From Cardinalis cardinalis (Eukaryota; Chordata; Aves; Passeriformes; Cardinalidae), in the NCBI GenBank assembly GCA_014549065.1, contig JACDOX010000224.1, positions 124,001 to 188,000 on the forward strand: a DNA stretch of 64,000 nucleotides, given 5' to 3'. Every line of letters starts with the position of its first letter. Within the stretch, counting starts at the first letter, position 1. Positions 11,651-23,100 of this stretch are shown here, one piece after another. Below the pieces are notes generated by a model that searched no databases, was not told where the DNA came from, and worked only from the letters and a program-made list of their open reading frames with translations. The position numbers and the translations under genes were made by a program.

Positions 11651-13120
11651 GAGTCCTATCTCAAGTGGAGTGTTCCCCAAATCCATACAGCTCTCTTGGG
11701 AACTTTGTCATGAACTGTCATTGGTATAATGCCCCTGCATATGGTCATGAAGAGGATTAGTTAAAAGCAGCACAAAGCAGAGCTAGGGAGCAAGCTAGCA
11801 ATTAGGCAGCCTGGACAATTACACGTTTGGTGCTGAAGCTCCAAAGTATTATAACTATTTGAGTAGCTGCACATACTTTCCTGAAAGATGCAGAGCCTAG
11901 TACTGTTTTTCTACCCATGACCCCGTCTAAGGTCTGTCAAGGAATCCATGAGCCTGGGATTTGAGAATGGATGCCTCAGGAGCTTTGTCCCTTTCTGCTG
12001 CATGGATCAATTGTGCACGAGCAAGACAGGTTCCTTTGGAAAGCCTGGCCTTTGGAAAGGCTGACAGTAGGGAGCACTCCAGAGAGCCCAGTGGATGTCG
12101 CTGTAGGCGGAAGAGCTGAGCCGAAAGCCTTTTGTCCTGTGCCCAGTTCAGTGAGCACAGCCAGGTTGCAGGGACAGCTCTCGAGCCAGTGCTGTCCCAC
12201 CCGCTGCTGCGGCCACCAGGGACAGCACAGGGAGTGCCACTTCTACAGCGCTGGGTGAAACAGTGACCAGAGCCAAAGGACTGCACCTGGTCTATATGAA
12301 GGCAATTTCCCATGCCTCCCCATCAGCTGAAGTACGGTAATATTCTCCAGTGAGTCAAAAAAACTCTGATGTTCTCCTCTCCACCACCACCAACACTGCC
12401 ATTATTTAGGTGGGCAGGTGCAGATAATAAATTGTTTGATAATCCCAGCTGCAGGCACACCATTAAAAGTACAGATAAAAAAATCTTTTTTGTGGAATTA
12501 AATGTAGTGTCTAAATAAATCACCATTATAGAAGAAAGAATAAAAGAGAGGATTAATTCTGCCAGTCAGGGTCTTACATGGATGTTGCTGGTCTTAAAGA
12601 AAAAGTTGGCTATGTTTCTTTATTTTCCCTGCAAAGAGGATAAGAGCTGTGAGGCTGTCAGTATATTTAAGGTGTAGCAGGAATCCTGTGACTGTCAATG
12701 GTTTGTTTGAGATTGAGAACTGGACAAATTTTTAATTACACTTCTTCAGAGACACGGCCCAGTGGCCCCATTTTGACCAAAGCATCTGAACTGACAGGAA
12801 AGATGGCTAATTCCAGTGAGTAGAATTGGAGGCTTCCTGCTGGGAATTTCACCACAGGGCTCATCCTTGAGCCACCAAACCTGTAAAACTACATCTTGCA
12901 AATCTGTCCTGCCTTGAGGGTTGCTGGTCTATCTTTTAGTCCACGTTCCCAGCTGTGTTTTAGAGCTTAATTGTTTAATTATACTAGCCACAGTCCTTGG
13001 AAAAAAAAGGTTTCTCACCGCAGTTGCTACAATATTTGGAGACTCATTTTCTAGAACACTGGATCTCAGTAAGAAGGCCCTTATGCTTACAGATTAAATT
13101 CATAGTTGCTCTGAAGTATA

Positions 13121-13610
13121 AAATCATAGAATATTACAGGTTAGAAGGGACCTTAAAGATCTAGTCTTTAATGGGGGACACTTCCCACTAGGCCAGATTG
13201 CTCAGAACTCCATCCAACCCAGCCTCAAAAACTGCCCGGCATGGGGCACCCACAACCTCTCTGGGCAGCCTGTGCCAGTGCTTCNCTGCCATCACAGTGA
13301 ATAATTTCTTCCTTGTAGATAACCTAAACTGCCCCTGTTTTAATTGTACCCAATACTCCTTGTCCTATCACTACAGTTCCAGACAAAGTCCCTGTCCTGC
13401 TTCCCTGTAGGTCCCGCGGATACTGGGAGGTTGCTATGAGGTTTCCGTGGAACCTTCTATTCTCCAAGCTGCATAGCCCCACCTTGCTCACCCTGTCTTC
13501 AAAGGGGAGATGCTCCAGTCCTCCTGGCAACTTCGTGTCTCTCCAGTGGACTTGCTCCAACAGTTCCACATCCTCAAGTCATTCTTATGGTGAGGACACC
13601 AGAACTGTTA
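13121..13610 (-). mobile_element. CR1 LINE 3' fragment, about 0.5 kb
   Basis: It starts with aatcatagaatattacaggt and gaagggaccttaaagat, the reverse complement of the CR1 3' end with its ATTCTATG-type terminal repeat. It continues through the typical cacaacctctctgggcagcc segment, so the element lies on the minus strand, truncated at its 5' end. Its 5' edge stops just before the AT microsatellite. Confidence 0.9.
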
Positions 13611-13637
13611 CTCAGCTTTAGGGGAAAATTTGTTACC

Positions 13638-13640
<3 letters not shown>

Positions 13641-13678
<38 letters not shown>

Positions 13679-13690
13679 ACATATATGTAT
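13641..13690. repeat. AT/AC dinucleotide microsatellite
   Basis: An uninterrupted (AT)n run of about 28 bases passes into ac/at dinucleotides. AT-rich sequence continues to about 13765, directly before the abrupt shift to the GC-rich RANBP2 promoter. Confidence 0.95.
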
Positions 13691-13866
13691 GTAGATATAA
13701 ACTTATCTAGAGTATATTAATTAGGTGATAAATATATAATCACCATATATATTTTTATATATATTACTGAGGGGAGTTTATTGTAATTTTAGGTGAGAAA
13801 ATGCTAACATTTGGTTTCTCACAGTTTTCCGTGACAGATTTTCTCCCCCTGCCCCCGCGCCCCTTA

Positions 13867-13878
13867 TGCGCATGCGCA
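13867..13878. promoter_or_regulatory. RANBP2: NRF1-type site in RANBP2 promoter
   Basis: TGCGCATGCGCA is an exact match to the palindromic NRF1 consensus (YGCGCAYGCGCR), about 240 bases upstream of the start codon. Occupancy by NRF1 is inferred. Confidence 0.7.
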
Positions 13879-14116
13879 GACCCGGCCGGCCCCGCCCCCG
13901 GCCGTTGATATGGGGGCGGGGGGCGGCACGCGCTAGGGCTGCGCGCGCCGTGCGGCTGAGCGGGAACTTGCGTAACGCGCGGCGGCCGCGTCGCTCCTGC
14001 GCTTCCTTTCTCCTTCCCTCCGCAGCCGCCGGGCCAGGGCCGCCGGGCCGGCCGGGAAGGCGCGTTCCGCCGCGACAGAGGCCGGGCGCCGTCCCCGTCG
14101 CCGCCGCGGCGCCATG

Positions 14117-14188
14117 ATGAGGCGGACGAAGCCCGAGGTGGAGCGCTACGTCGCCTCCTTGCAGGCCGCGGCGCCGTCCCCGAGAGAG
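14117..14188 (+). CDS. RANBP2: RANBP2 exon 1
   Basis: It encodes 24 residues beginning [16 protein letters not shown], close to the human start. The donor is gtgagc, phase 0. An ATG directly upstream at 14114 is also in frame and has G at -3, so initiation could add one Met. Confidence 0.93.
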
Positions 14189-17100
14189 GTGAGCGCGGCC
14201 TCGCGTTGCCCGTCCCCGCCGGGCCCGGGCGGCGCTGCGGCCGCTCCGTGCGGCCGGTGCGGGGCCCCTTCCCGCCCCGCGTGGGGTGCTGGAGGCCCTG
14301 CCGCGCGTCCTGAGGGACCGCGGGAGGCCTCGCTGCCGCCGGGCCGGGGGCGGCTGCGCTCGCTGCCCCTGCGCTGCCGGGCTGGGGGCGGCTGCTCTCC
14401 GCGGGCCCCCGGCGCCGAGCCCGGCGTCTCGGTTTAGGGGCTTGGTCTGCTTGGGCCGTCCTCGTCCTTGGCGGAAGGAGGAAAAAGGATCCCTCTCTGG
14501 AGGGATGTCTTTCTGGAGGTACTCAAACCCCACCTGGACGCGCCTGTATCCCGTGCCCTAGGTGACTGAGCCATGGCAGGGTGTTGGACTAGATGATCTC
14601 CACAGGTCTCTTCTATCCCTGACTGTTCTGATGTTCTGTGAGTTAAGGTGTCTTTGGGAGTGTTTCTGAGCGCGTAATTACTTTGGGTCTCTGTAAATTG
14701 AGTGAGATGGGGGGAGCTGAGGAAGGGCCCAGGTGTTCAGCACACTGGAGGTGCTTTCCCTAACTGGGAGCAGTGGTTTAGTAGAGCTGTGCAGCTGTAA
14801 TTTACAACTGGTAAGCCCTGGTGTCTTTTTTTATTACAGAGTCCATGAGTTCTCTGAGTACGGATTTCTTCAGTTTTGTAAGAGTTTAGTTCCTGTATTT
14901 CCCGGGTTTNGTTTCTCAGAAAAAGGTTCCCGGGTTTCATTTCTTCAGAAGAATCTAACCAAGGAACACGTGAAGCACTTTCAGTCTTCTTTTATGTGTT
15001 GTGTCATTAATATTCTTGTCTTTGTAGTAATATTAGGAGAGGAGGAACTGGGAAAGAATAATCTTTCTGTTATATTTTATTAACTGGCCAGAAGGATGAG
15101 GACCTCTGCCTAACTTGTTACCATTTTTCGTTGTATCTGGAAAGGATCTCAGTGGGCAGTCTAATGGAATTCATGGGCGCTGTTTAATCCTGAAAGATCC
15201 TGTTCTACTGCTCTTGAAATGTTTTTTTTTTTAAAAGTTAGAATATTCAGCACTGTGTTGTGTAGTGTGAATACATCCATGTTCACTATTATGCAGTAGG
15301 GCCTTTGTGCGGGCCTTGTGTACATCATCATTATTTCTATCTCTTTCCCAACAGCAACAAAGTTCTTCTGTGGCTTAATTGCTTTGGGTGCTGTTTAGAG
15401 CAGCCAGTGTCAAGGGCATTACTCTCAGAATCATAGGTGCTCTTTAATTGCTTTGGTGTTCCTACTGAACTCAACAGCAAAATAAATCCTCTCCTGTTGT
15501 GCTAAGACCAGCTGGTGCATATTTACTTCTTTAGGTGTTTTTTTTCTTAATAAGTAATGCTTACAACTAGTTCTATAAGCACTGTCACTGGTGGAAAATG
15601 TTACTGATTTTCCTGTTGTGTTGATTTTAGGAGGGGGGTGCTCATAAGGCTGCAAAGCAAACCTTATTTGAGGTTTCCTTCATACGTGTTTAAAAGAAGA
15701 TGCCAAATGCAGCTCCACTCTGACATGCTTCAGTGTTTCCCTTTTATAGCGGGCTTCAAAAATACAATCTGGAAACTTGAGGTGTCCTAGGAGGCCTGCT
15801 TTCATTTTTAACTGCTTAAAATTTTGCACAAATTACACTGGTGAGAGAGAGAAGGGAGCCTTATAATTCAAGTGAATTCAAAATATATGCGCTTGTTTGG
15901 AATCATATTTGTAGCTAGCTCCGGCATTTCTTTGTTCAAAAGCANAATTGTTTTTGAACTGATATTGAGAACTAAAGCTTAAATTTGTCTGATTTGTTTG
16001 TAACTCAGTTCTTTAACTCACTCCTTTCACTTTTCCTCCTGATCATGCTTCTGCCACTTTGGCTTCTTTGGTACTGCCTTGTAACAGGAAGATTGTTTCA
16101 CCTCTTGCTCCTAGGGTGTTTATGTTAAAGTTATTTTAGTCAGAAATCAACTGGTGCATAAATGCGTTTCTTAGCCAAACTGAGATTGACTTAAAAGTTG
16201 CTATTTCCTCAAGTATACTTAAACAGTAGTGTCTAATGACAGTACACTACAGTAGGGCTAAATGGCAGATCTCTCTTCATTTGTGGAATATCTTCTTTCC
16301 TTGCTACATTGCACAACAATAAACTAAATGTAGATTACACTATTCTTTTGCTCTCTTTAATGAATTATGTATGAAGTACCACATATATATAGGCTTGTTG
16401 TTTTCTTCTCTTATAATCTCTATCGTCCTAGTAACCTTTCTATAGCAAAAAATTTTATTCTTTTCATTCTTAAACCTACATCTTTCAGAAACAAACTCTT
16501 ATATGTGATGGGTGGATTTGAGGCAATAACAAATTATCAAATTCAGTCACTTGAGTATTAGGCATTGCTGAAAAGAAAGGTCACTCATTAGGGATTTACT
16601 TTTGAAGTACTGAATGTCTAAAGTGTGTTTGTCATGGTTTTTCTCCTTCAGAAATCGATGAAAGGATTCCTCTTTGCTAAGCTGTATTTTGAAATTAAAG
16701 AATATGAACTTGCTAAAAGGTAACATGTATTGATGGACATTTGTTTTTTTTGTTCTCTAAATGTGAAAGAAAAGCTTTGTTCTTATGAAGTAGACCAGAG
16801 AAACCAAGATGAGTATCGTGCTGCTTTAAACTAGCAGTGTGGACATTGAGTGCTATTTAGATCTTTGTAAAACAACTTAAAAGAAGATAAGCCATATGGT
16901 ACTGAAGAAATTTTCCTGGCTGAATTGGCTGGTTTTTTCTCGTTGTATTAAGTAGTTCTTACCATTTTTACAAATTCCCACTTTTGCTATTTCAATCAAC
17001 AGAAATACTGGGTGGTGAGTAAGTAGCGTTTGTACAGGTGTAAACCATATTGCTGCTTACTTGAAGGTCCTGACAAAGTGTCTGGAACAAAACATGTCTA

Positions 17101-20100
17101 TACTTCTGTGGTCTGGCTAAAGCATCTAGAACAAAATATGTCTGTGTGTCCTGTATGGCAGATAAAGTTGCCGTTAGAGCTTGGGNGGGAGGGGGAGTGT
17201 TAGTGAAAAGTACTGTTTGAGTAACAGACTTTTTTTCCCCTTCATAGATATATATCTACATACCTCAATGTACAAGAGAGAGATCCCAAAGCACACAGAT
17301 TTCTTGGACAAATTTATGAAGCTGAGGATAACATAGAAAAAGCTTTTGGTTGTTATAAGGTAAGTAGTACACTGAGCTACAACCCCTAATCTTCTGCTTT
17401 ATTCCTTTATAAAAGGAGTTCTAAAACCCTTCTGTGGCTGAACATTCTCAAAGCCATAGAAGAAAACATGCTCCTGGGAAAACTGTGTCATACACATTTA
17501 ACAATGGAAAGCACATGAACCACTGTGGACAGGATTCTTCACTTGATACAGCTTGCTTCTATAGTATATTTTGAAGTTGCTTCTTTGTTTTTTCTTCTGG
17601 ACTTGATCTTTAACCTGCTGTTAAATTCTCCCCACGTCATGCATAGCCTCTTGGACTACTGTCATAGAGTTCTGTCATACAAACTGTGATGACAACTGGA
17701 GTTTAGTTGCTGCTAGAAGACTGTAGGCTTTCTGTGTTTTTTGTTTGGTTCGTTTTGAAGAGGGCAGGGTCAAATCTAATTTTGATTAGGCAAGCATATT
17801 AATGTCAAATTTCCAGTTGGGTTGCCTTTGTTCTGGTTTCAGAGAGAAAGACTCAGAAGTCTGACCAATACAACTCTGTGTATGAAGAGCTATCACACTT
17901 CTTAAACTGTGTCTTAATTTTTAAAAAGTTTTTGCACCTGGCTAGACTAGAGGTTGTTATAGTCCTGTTGTCTGTGTATAGCAATAGCTGGTGATAGATG
18001 CAGAGGAAATGGTTTGCATTATTTCTCTTATGCTTTTCTCAATTTTAGCAGTTCTATTTGGGTGCTGTAAACTAATGGTAGCTTGTAGAAAGGCTTTTCT
18101 TATATACTCTGTATTTATAGATTTAACTGTTTTGAATAGCTGGGCATGTTTGTGGAGGTGTAACTTGTACCTGTTGTACATGGATCATAAGTTAAAGTTG
18201 CCTTTTTCTTTTTTTACTCCTGTGTCTGCATGGGGAAAAATAGCGTTCTGTGGAGTTGAACCCAACACAGAAAGATCTTGTATTGAAGATTGCAGAGTTA
18301 CTATGTAATAATGACATTACTGATGGAAGAGCAAAATACTGGGTTGACAGAGCTGCTAAGCTCTTTCCTGGGAGCCCTGCTATTTACAGGTTGAAGGTAA
18401 GTTCAAAATTACCTCTGTTCAAAGGCTTGAACAAACTTTCGGCACCTGTCTGGAGTACCTTTTGCATGTCACCTCAAGCAAAAGTCTTGCTAAATTATTT
18501 TAGTATCTTTAATATTAAAGCAAGTATTAGATGTTACACTCCTTCGAGTCTGACATTTTTGTCCAGTTTTAAAGGAAGCTGCAGCTGCATGCTTTCATAC
18601 CTTTTCTAATGTTTCAGGTTTAATCTTCCAAAATGCTGAGAAATTGTTATTTATCACAGTCAAGAAGTTGAAGACTCGATAGGTGTCATTTGTTCTTTCC
18701 ATTGTGTCACTGGCAGGAAGGTAGCTGATCTGTGAACTCAGACTTTGTTGCTTTACGCTGCTTTTTTTTGCTTTAAAATCTGTTTTACCATCATTCATTT
18801 CTTCAGAGTGTGAGAAACACTGTAATTCTCAAATACCATGTAAATACTTTATGCCATGCAATGTCACTTCTGCACTGGTATGTTAATTTTGTCACTTTTT
18901 AGTTTTGTGTAAATCTGGGCAGCAGCCACATTGAAGTCTCAAGGAGTCTGGGTTTTTTTAAAGCAAGGTAGTCTATGGCATGGTCTGCTATCACTGAACC
19001 TAATGTTTTGAGAAGCACTTCTCTCTCTTGGTAAGAGGCAAATTCTTCTGAGGACTTTTCTTCTGTGATAGTCATGTACATTTTTAAATATTTGAGTAGT
19101 TAATCAAACTTCATGTAATACCTGAAAGCTATTAAGAGTACTCTGGCTAGAGCAATGTAGTCTATGTAGTGAAGGAAAGAATGATACCTAGTACTGTAGT
19201 TGCTCAAAAGACTGGTGGGGCAAATGAAATATTAATATGTTGCCTTCATGTTTCAACAGGAGCAGTTACTGGACTGTAAAGGTGAAGATGGATGGAATCA
19301 GCTTTTTGACTTGATTCAAGCAGAACTTTATGCAAGACCAGATGATGTCTACATAAACATCAGACTAGTTGCGCTCTATCGTTCAAATAACAGATTAAAG
19401 GATGCTGTGCTCCACTGTCAGGAGGCAGAGAAGAGAATACCTTTGCAGTCAAGCTTGGAATGGTGTTCCTGTGTTGTAGAGACATTTGAGGTGTTTAATC
19501 ATATTTTGATCCTGTGGTAGTCTTCCATATCTTTTTACCTGGTCTATTTCTCTTAGTGTCCTTATTCTGACAGCTGTTTCTCAAGGGATTTAACTCCTTC
19601 AAATGCAAGTCTGCTGAAACCAGTGGAACTACAAAATACTTCTTGTGTGGTTTTTTTTAATTGGAATTTTCTCCCTAAAATTAAACTTTATAGAGCTATT
19701 GAGTTTCTAACTTCAAAAGCTGAGTTAGACACAGCAGTTCCATTAGGGATAAAATTGCTCAAGCAAGTAGTTCCCTGGAACTTTGCTGCTGAAGAATATG
19801 TTAAGGTCTCACCTGTGAAACTGGATTATGCAATAAATGCTACTAGTGTGTTTTGGAGAAGTACTGCCCTTGTCTTCATGGAAGGATGACTGTTCCTTAT
19901 CCTGTGATGAACTTTCTTCTTTAGGAATATCTGGAATCTTTACAAGACTTGGAGTATGATAAAAATAACTGGAGAACTATCAAGAAAGATCATCTGCTGG
20001 CCTATTCCAGCTTTGTCAAACTGACACTTTCTTCTAGAGATGTTCAGGAATGCAGAGAGGCACTTGAAAGGTACTGTTTAAGCTTTTCTGTGGTAAGAAA

Positions 20101-23100
20101 AAGTCCTCTAAGAGTTGTTTGGGGTCACATAACATCTGCCGAGCTTCTGTTTCACAGCTGATCATGTTTTTGGACAGGAGAGGACATGTTCTGTTCTGAC
20201 CACCAAGAGAGTTTCTTACTGGGTGTGAACCCCAAGCTATATTTTGACAGATGCTTGAATGGTCAGCACACAGCCATGGAGAAGACTCATTTATATCCTA
20301 GGTCTTTGTACCTTCTTTTCCTTTGATTAGAAAAGTTGTTCTGTACTTCAGCAAATGACTAATCCAGATTTCCCAGACAATTGGAAAAAAACACTGGCCC
20401 AAAAAACTCCAATCCAAACAAAGCAACAGAAGTCAAACTGAAAAGCCAAAACTACCTCTTGGGTGTGTCAACTTTGTCCTAGTCATTCTGTTATTAAATA
20501 ACACAGCACACTGGAGTAATTAGGAACTTTGTGTATACTGTATAATGGGGAGTGAGGAAACCACCTGAAGCAAGAATAGCCCCCTTCAGAGAAAACCAGT
20601 GGTATTACNGCTGGCTTAAAGGCTTACCATCTGTGGTGCACCTAGAATAGTACAAAATAGTGTTTGTAGTCAATAATTTAAGATCCGTGTTTCTTTCTTG
20701 CCATTATCTTTTGTTTGTTACTGGTTTTTACTAATTTGTTGTTCCTCAGTACTATAATGGCTGTTATATTGCGTTCTGTAAAAATATTCTTGAGTCTGTT
20801 AATCTTGCATGAGTATTTGAAGCAGTACAGAATGGATGAGCAATATTTAATACCCAAGTATGTTTTATTTTATTTTTCTTCTCTAACATTGACCACATGG
20901 GGTTTTCTGCTTCTGATTTATTAGTGTTTTGAGATGTTCACATCTGAAGCATTTCCAGATCATAGCAATGCTAACAGCCATTATAGTCTAATTGAAAAAT
21001 TGTGTTAACTGTTTTCTGGAAGCTCTCTCCTGAGTGGAGCTTGTATAGTAATCTAAAGGCACTAGAATTTCTGTAGTACCCTCTTTTTTTTTTTTTGAAC
21101 AGTGTGTTAAACACTATTTTGGACCTTTCTGATAACGAAAAGAAAGGGCAGAATAAATAATACCTCCTGTACGTCTCTAAATCTGCAGTACTGAACAAGT
21201 TTATCCACGTGGTTCAGGACAATAGTTTTAAAAGTAGCTGTGCAAAAATATGATGAAAAAGACTAAGTATCTAGGTAATATTTACTTAAACTTGAGAGCT
21301 TTGGGACTTTGAGGTGATTATACTTTCTAGTAACTTGGGTTTAAGCAATAGAAACAGTACAAAGCATTGACTCATGAAGTGACTTAATTCACAGTTAAAT
21401 AGCATGAACCACAATCAACTGCTATAGCTTTTACCAGGACTCTGTTTAGAATTAGTCTTCTCTGCATTTTAGTTTTGATCGTGCACTTCAGTCAGTAAAA
21501 CCATATGTGAGTGCGGCTGACGAGCTGTCTCGTACCTATGTGGAAATGAGAGGACAGCTGTACATGCATGCTGGAGCTTTGCTGCTGAAAATGGCCCAAG
21601 ACAATGAGACACAGTGGAGAGCTATGTGTGAACTAGCAGCACTGTGTTATCTCCTAAGTTTTCAGGTAAATGATTTTTCAGTCTAAGCCTTCACTTGATG
21701 CTATTCTTGAAATTTTCTAGCTGTGCATATGTTGAATTCCTGTATTCCTGAGATGAACTAGTGTTTGTGTATCTAAAGGAGAACTGTCCTCACTCACCAA
21801 ACTCTCCTCTGTCACAATTGTTTTAAAGTTTCAAATGACGCAAATAGGGTAAAAGTATACCTTCAATTGTTCCTCTTGCCAGAGTAACCTGGTTCTTAAG
21901 TATTAGTACATTTATTTCCTGTAGCGTATTTCCTTTTTCATAATGTACACTTGAGTGTTAAATTTTAAAAATTTAAAATTTTTAATTAAAAAAAAATCTA
22001 ACAAATCAATGTTCTTTGCTTTATGAATTCTTTGATTTGACTATCCTTTTTATACCATCGCTTGCATTGCAGGTATTACTTGCTCATGTGTACACTTAAT
22101 GTTACTTTCAACAGCTATACTTGCACATCTGTGTACTTTAGGTGGGTTCTCTGCTCTCTTTGCCCATCCCACACAGAACCATAACCCAATACATGTACCT
22201 GCAGAATGAATAGTGCCTGTTTTCTTATAGCTTTCTAATGCTAAAAATAAGCTTATTTCTTAATTCCTAAGGTTCATTTAAATGTCCTGCTCTTACTGTG
22301 AAAAACCTGTAACAATTTTCTCCTCACTTTACCAGGTTCCTAAACCAAAGTCAAAACTCATAAAGGGGGATCAAACCGGACAAGATATGCTAGAAATGTT
22401 TGCCTGTGATCGAAAAAGCCAGTCTGGTAATAAAAAAATAGCTGCATAGTTCCATTTTAGTGCTGCAGATTTTACTGTAAAGTTTAAAATTTGTTAAAGA
22501 ATGCATTTGTGTATCTTGTAACGTTATCGCTGCAATATATAGTAAAGCCTTATAGATTCTGACTACATATGTAAAAGAGTAGTTTGGTTCTGACACCTAA
22601 AGTTATTTTTCTGCTCTTAAGGTGCTGGTAGAGTGTGTTCTCCATGTTTCAATAGTGGTTGGATTTTTTCCTCCTTTTTGACTTTCTAGCATGCTGAGGT
22701 AGAATTTAGCTTTTATTTTCTGTTTAATATACTGGAAAGGGCTTCTGCCTGCTGATGCTATTTTGCAAGTATTGTTAGCCCCAAGAGGGAAAGAAAGTAT
22801 TAGTTTGTTTCCCTGATCTTTTCATCCTTTCACTTGTTCATCAGCTTGGTTCTTTTTCCTGCCAAGTATAGACAGTGTTTCAGTCTAGAAAATTCTTAGA
22901 GAGCCTAGATGAAAACAGATGAAGTTGCCAGACATCACGTTCATTTACTTCAGAATAGATTTCCTTGTGCTTGCATTACACCTATAAGGTCACTTGCAAT
23001 GCCCTTAGAAGAATCATGGTAGGAGGGCTTTGTTTTCCTAAAGAACTGCGTTTACAAATTCTTTGGGATTGTTGTCATTAAAGGCTTGGAAAGCGTATGT

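Larger units (their letters stand above)
10561..13850. other. LIMS1-RANBP2 intergenic region
   Basis: No exon of either neighbour and no credible gene was seen. It holds a 27-bp palindrome (10648-10674), two minus-strand CR1 fragments and an AT/AC microsatellite just before the RANBP2 CpG island. The open frames near 11157-11483 and 11927-12313 have no recognisable protein content. Confidence 0.6.
13850..14440 (+). promoter_or_regulatory. RANBP2: RANBP2 CpG-island promoter
   Basis: Composition changes sharply at about 13850 to very GC- and CpG-rich sequence covering the RANBP2 start and the beginning of intron 1. It contains a perfect palindromic NRF1-type site (13867-13878) and GC boxes (ccccgccccc near 13891; gggggcgggg near 13912). 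No TATA box is seen, as is usual for housekeeping nucleoporin genes. Confidence 0.85.

Noticed and set aside
11927..12313. 128-residue minus-strand ORF in intergenic DNA
   Set aside because: No recognisable domain, no CpG island or splice context, and an overlapping open frame on the other strand.
13778..14533. 251-residue minus-strand ORF
   Set aside because: It lies antisense to the RANBP2 CpG island; its Arg/Ala/Gly/Pro-rich sequence is typical of long chance ORFs in GC-rich DNA.
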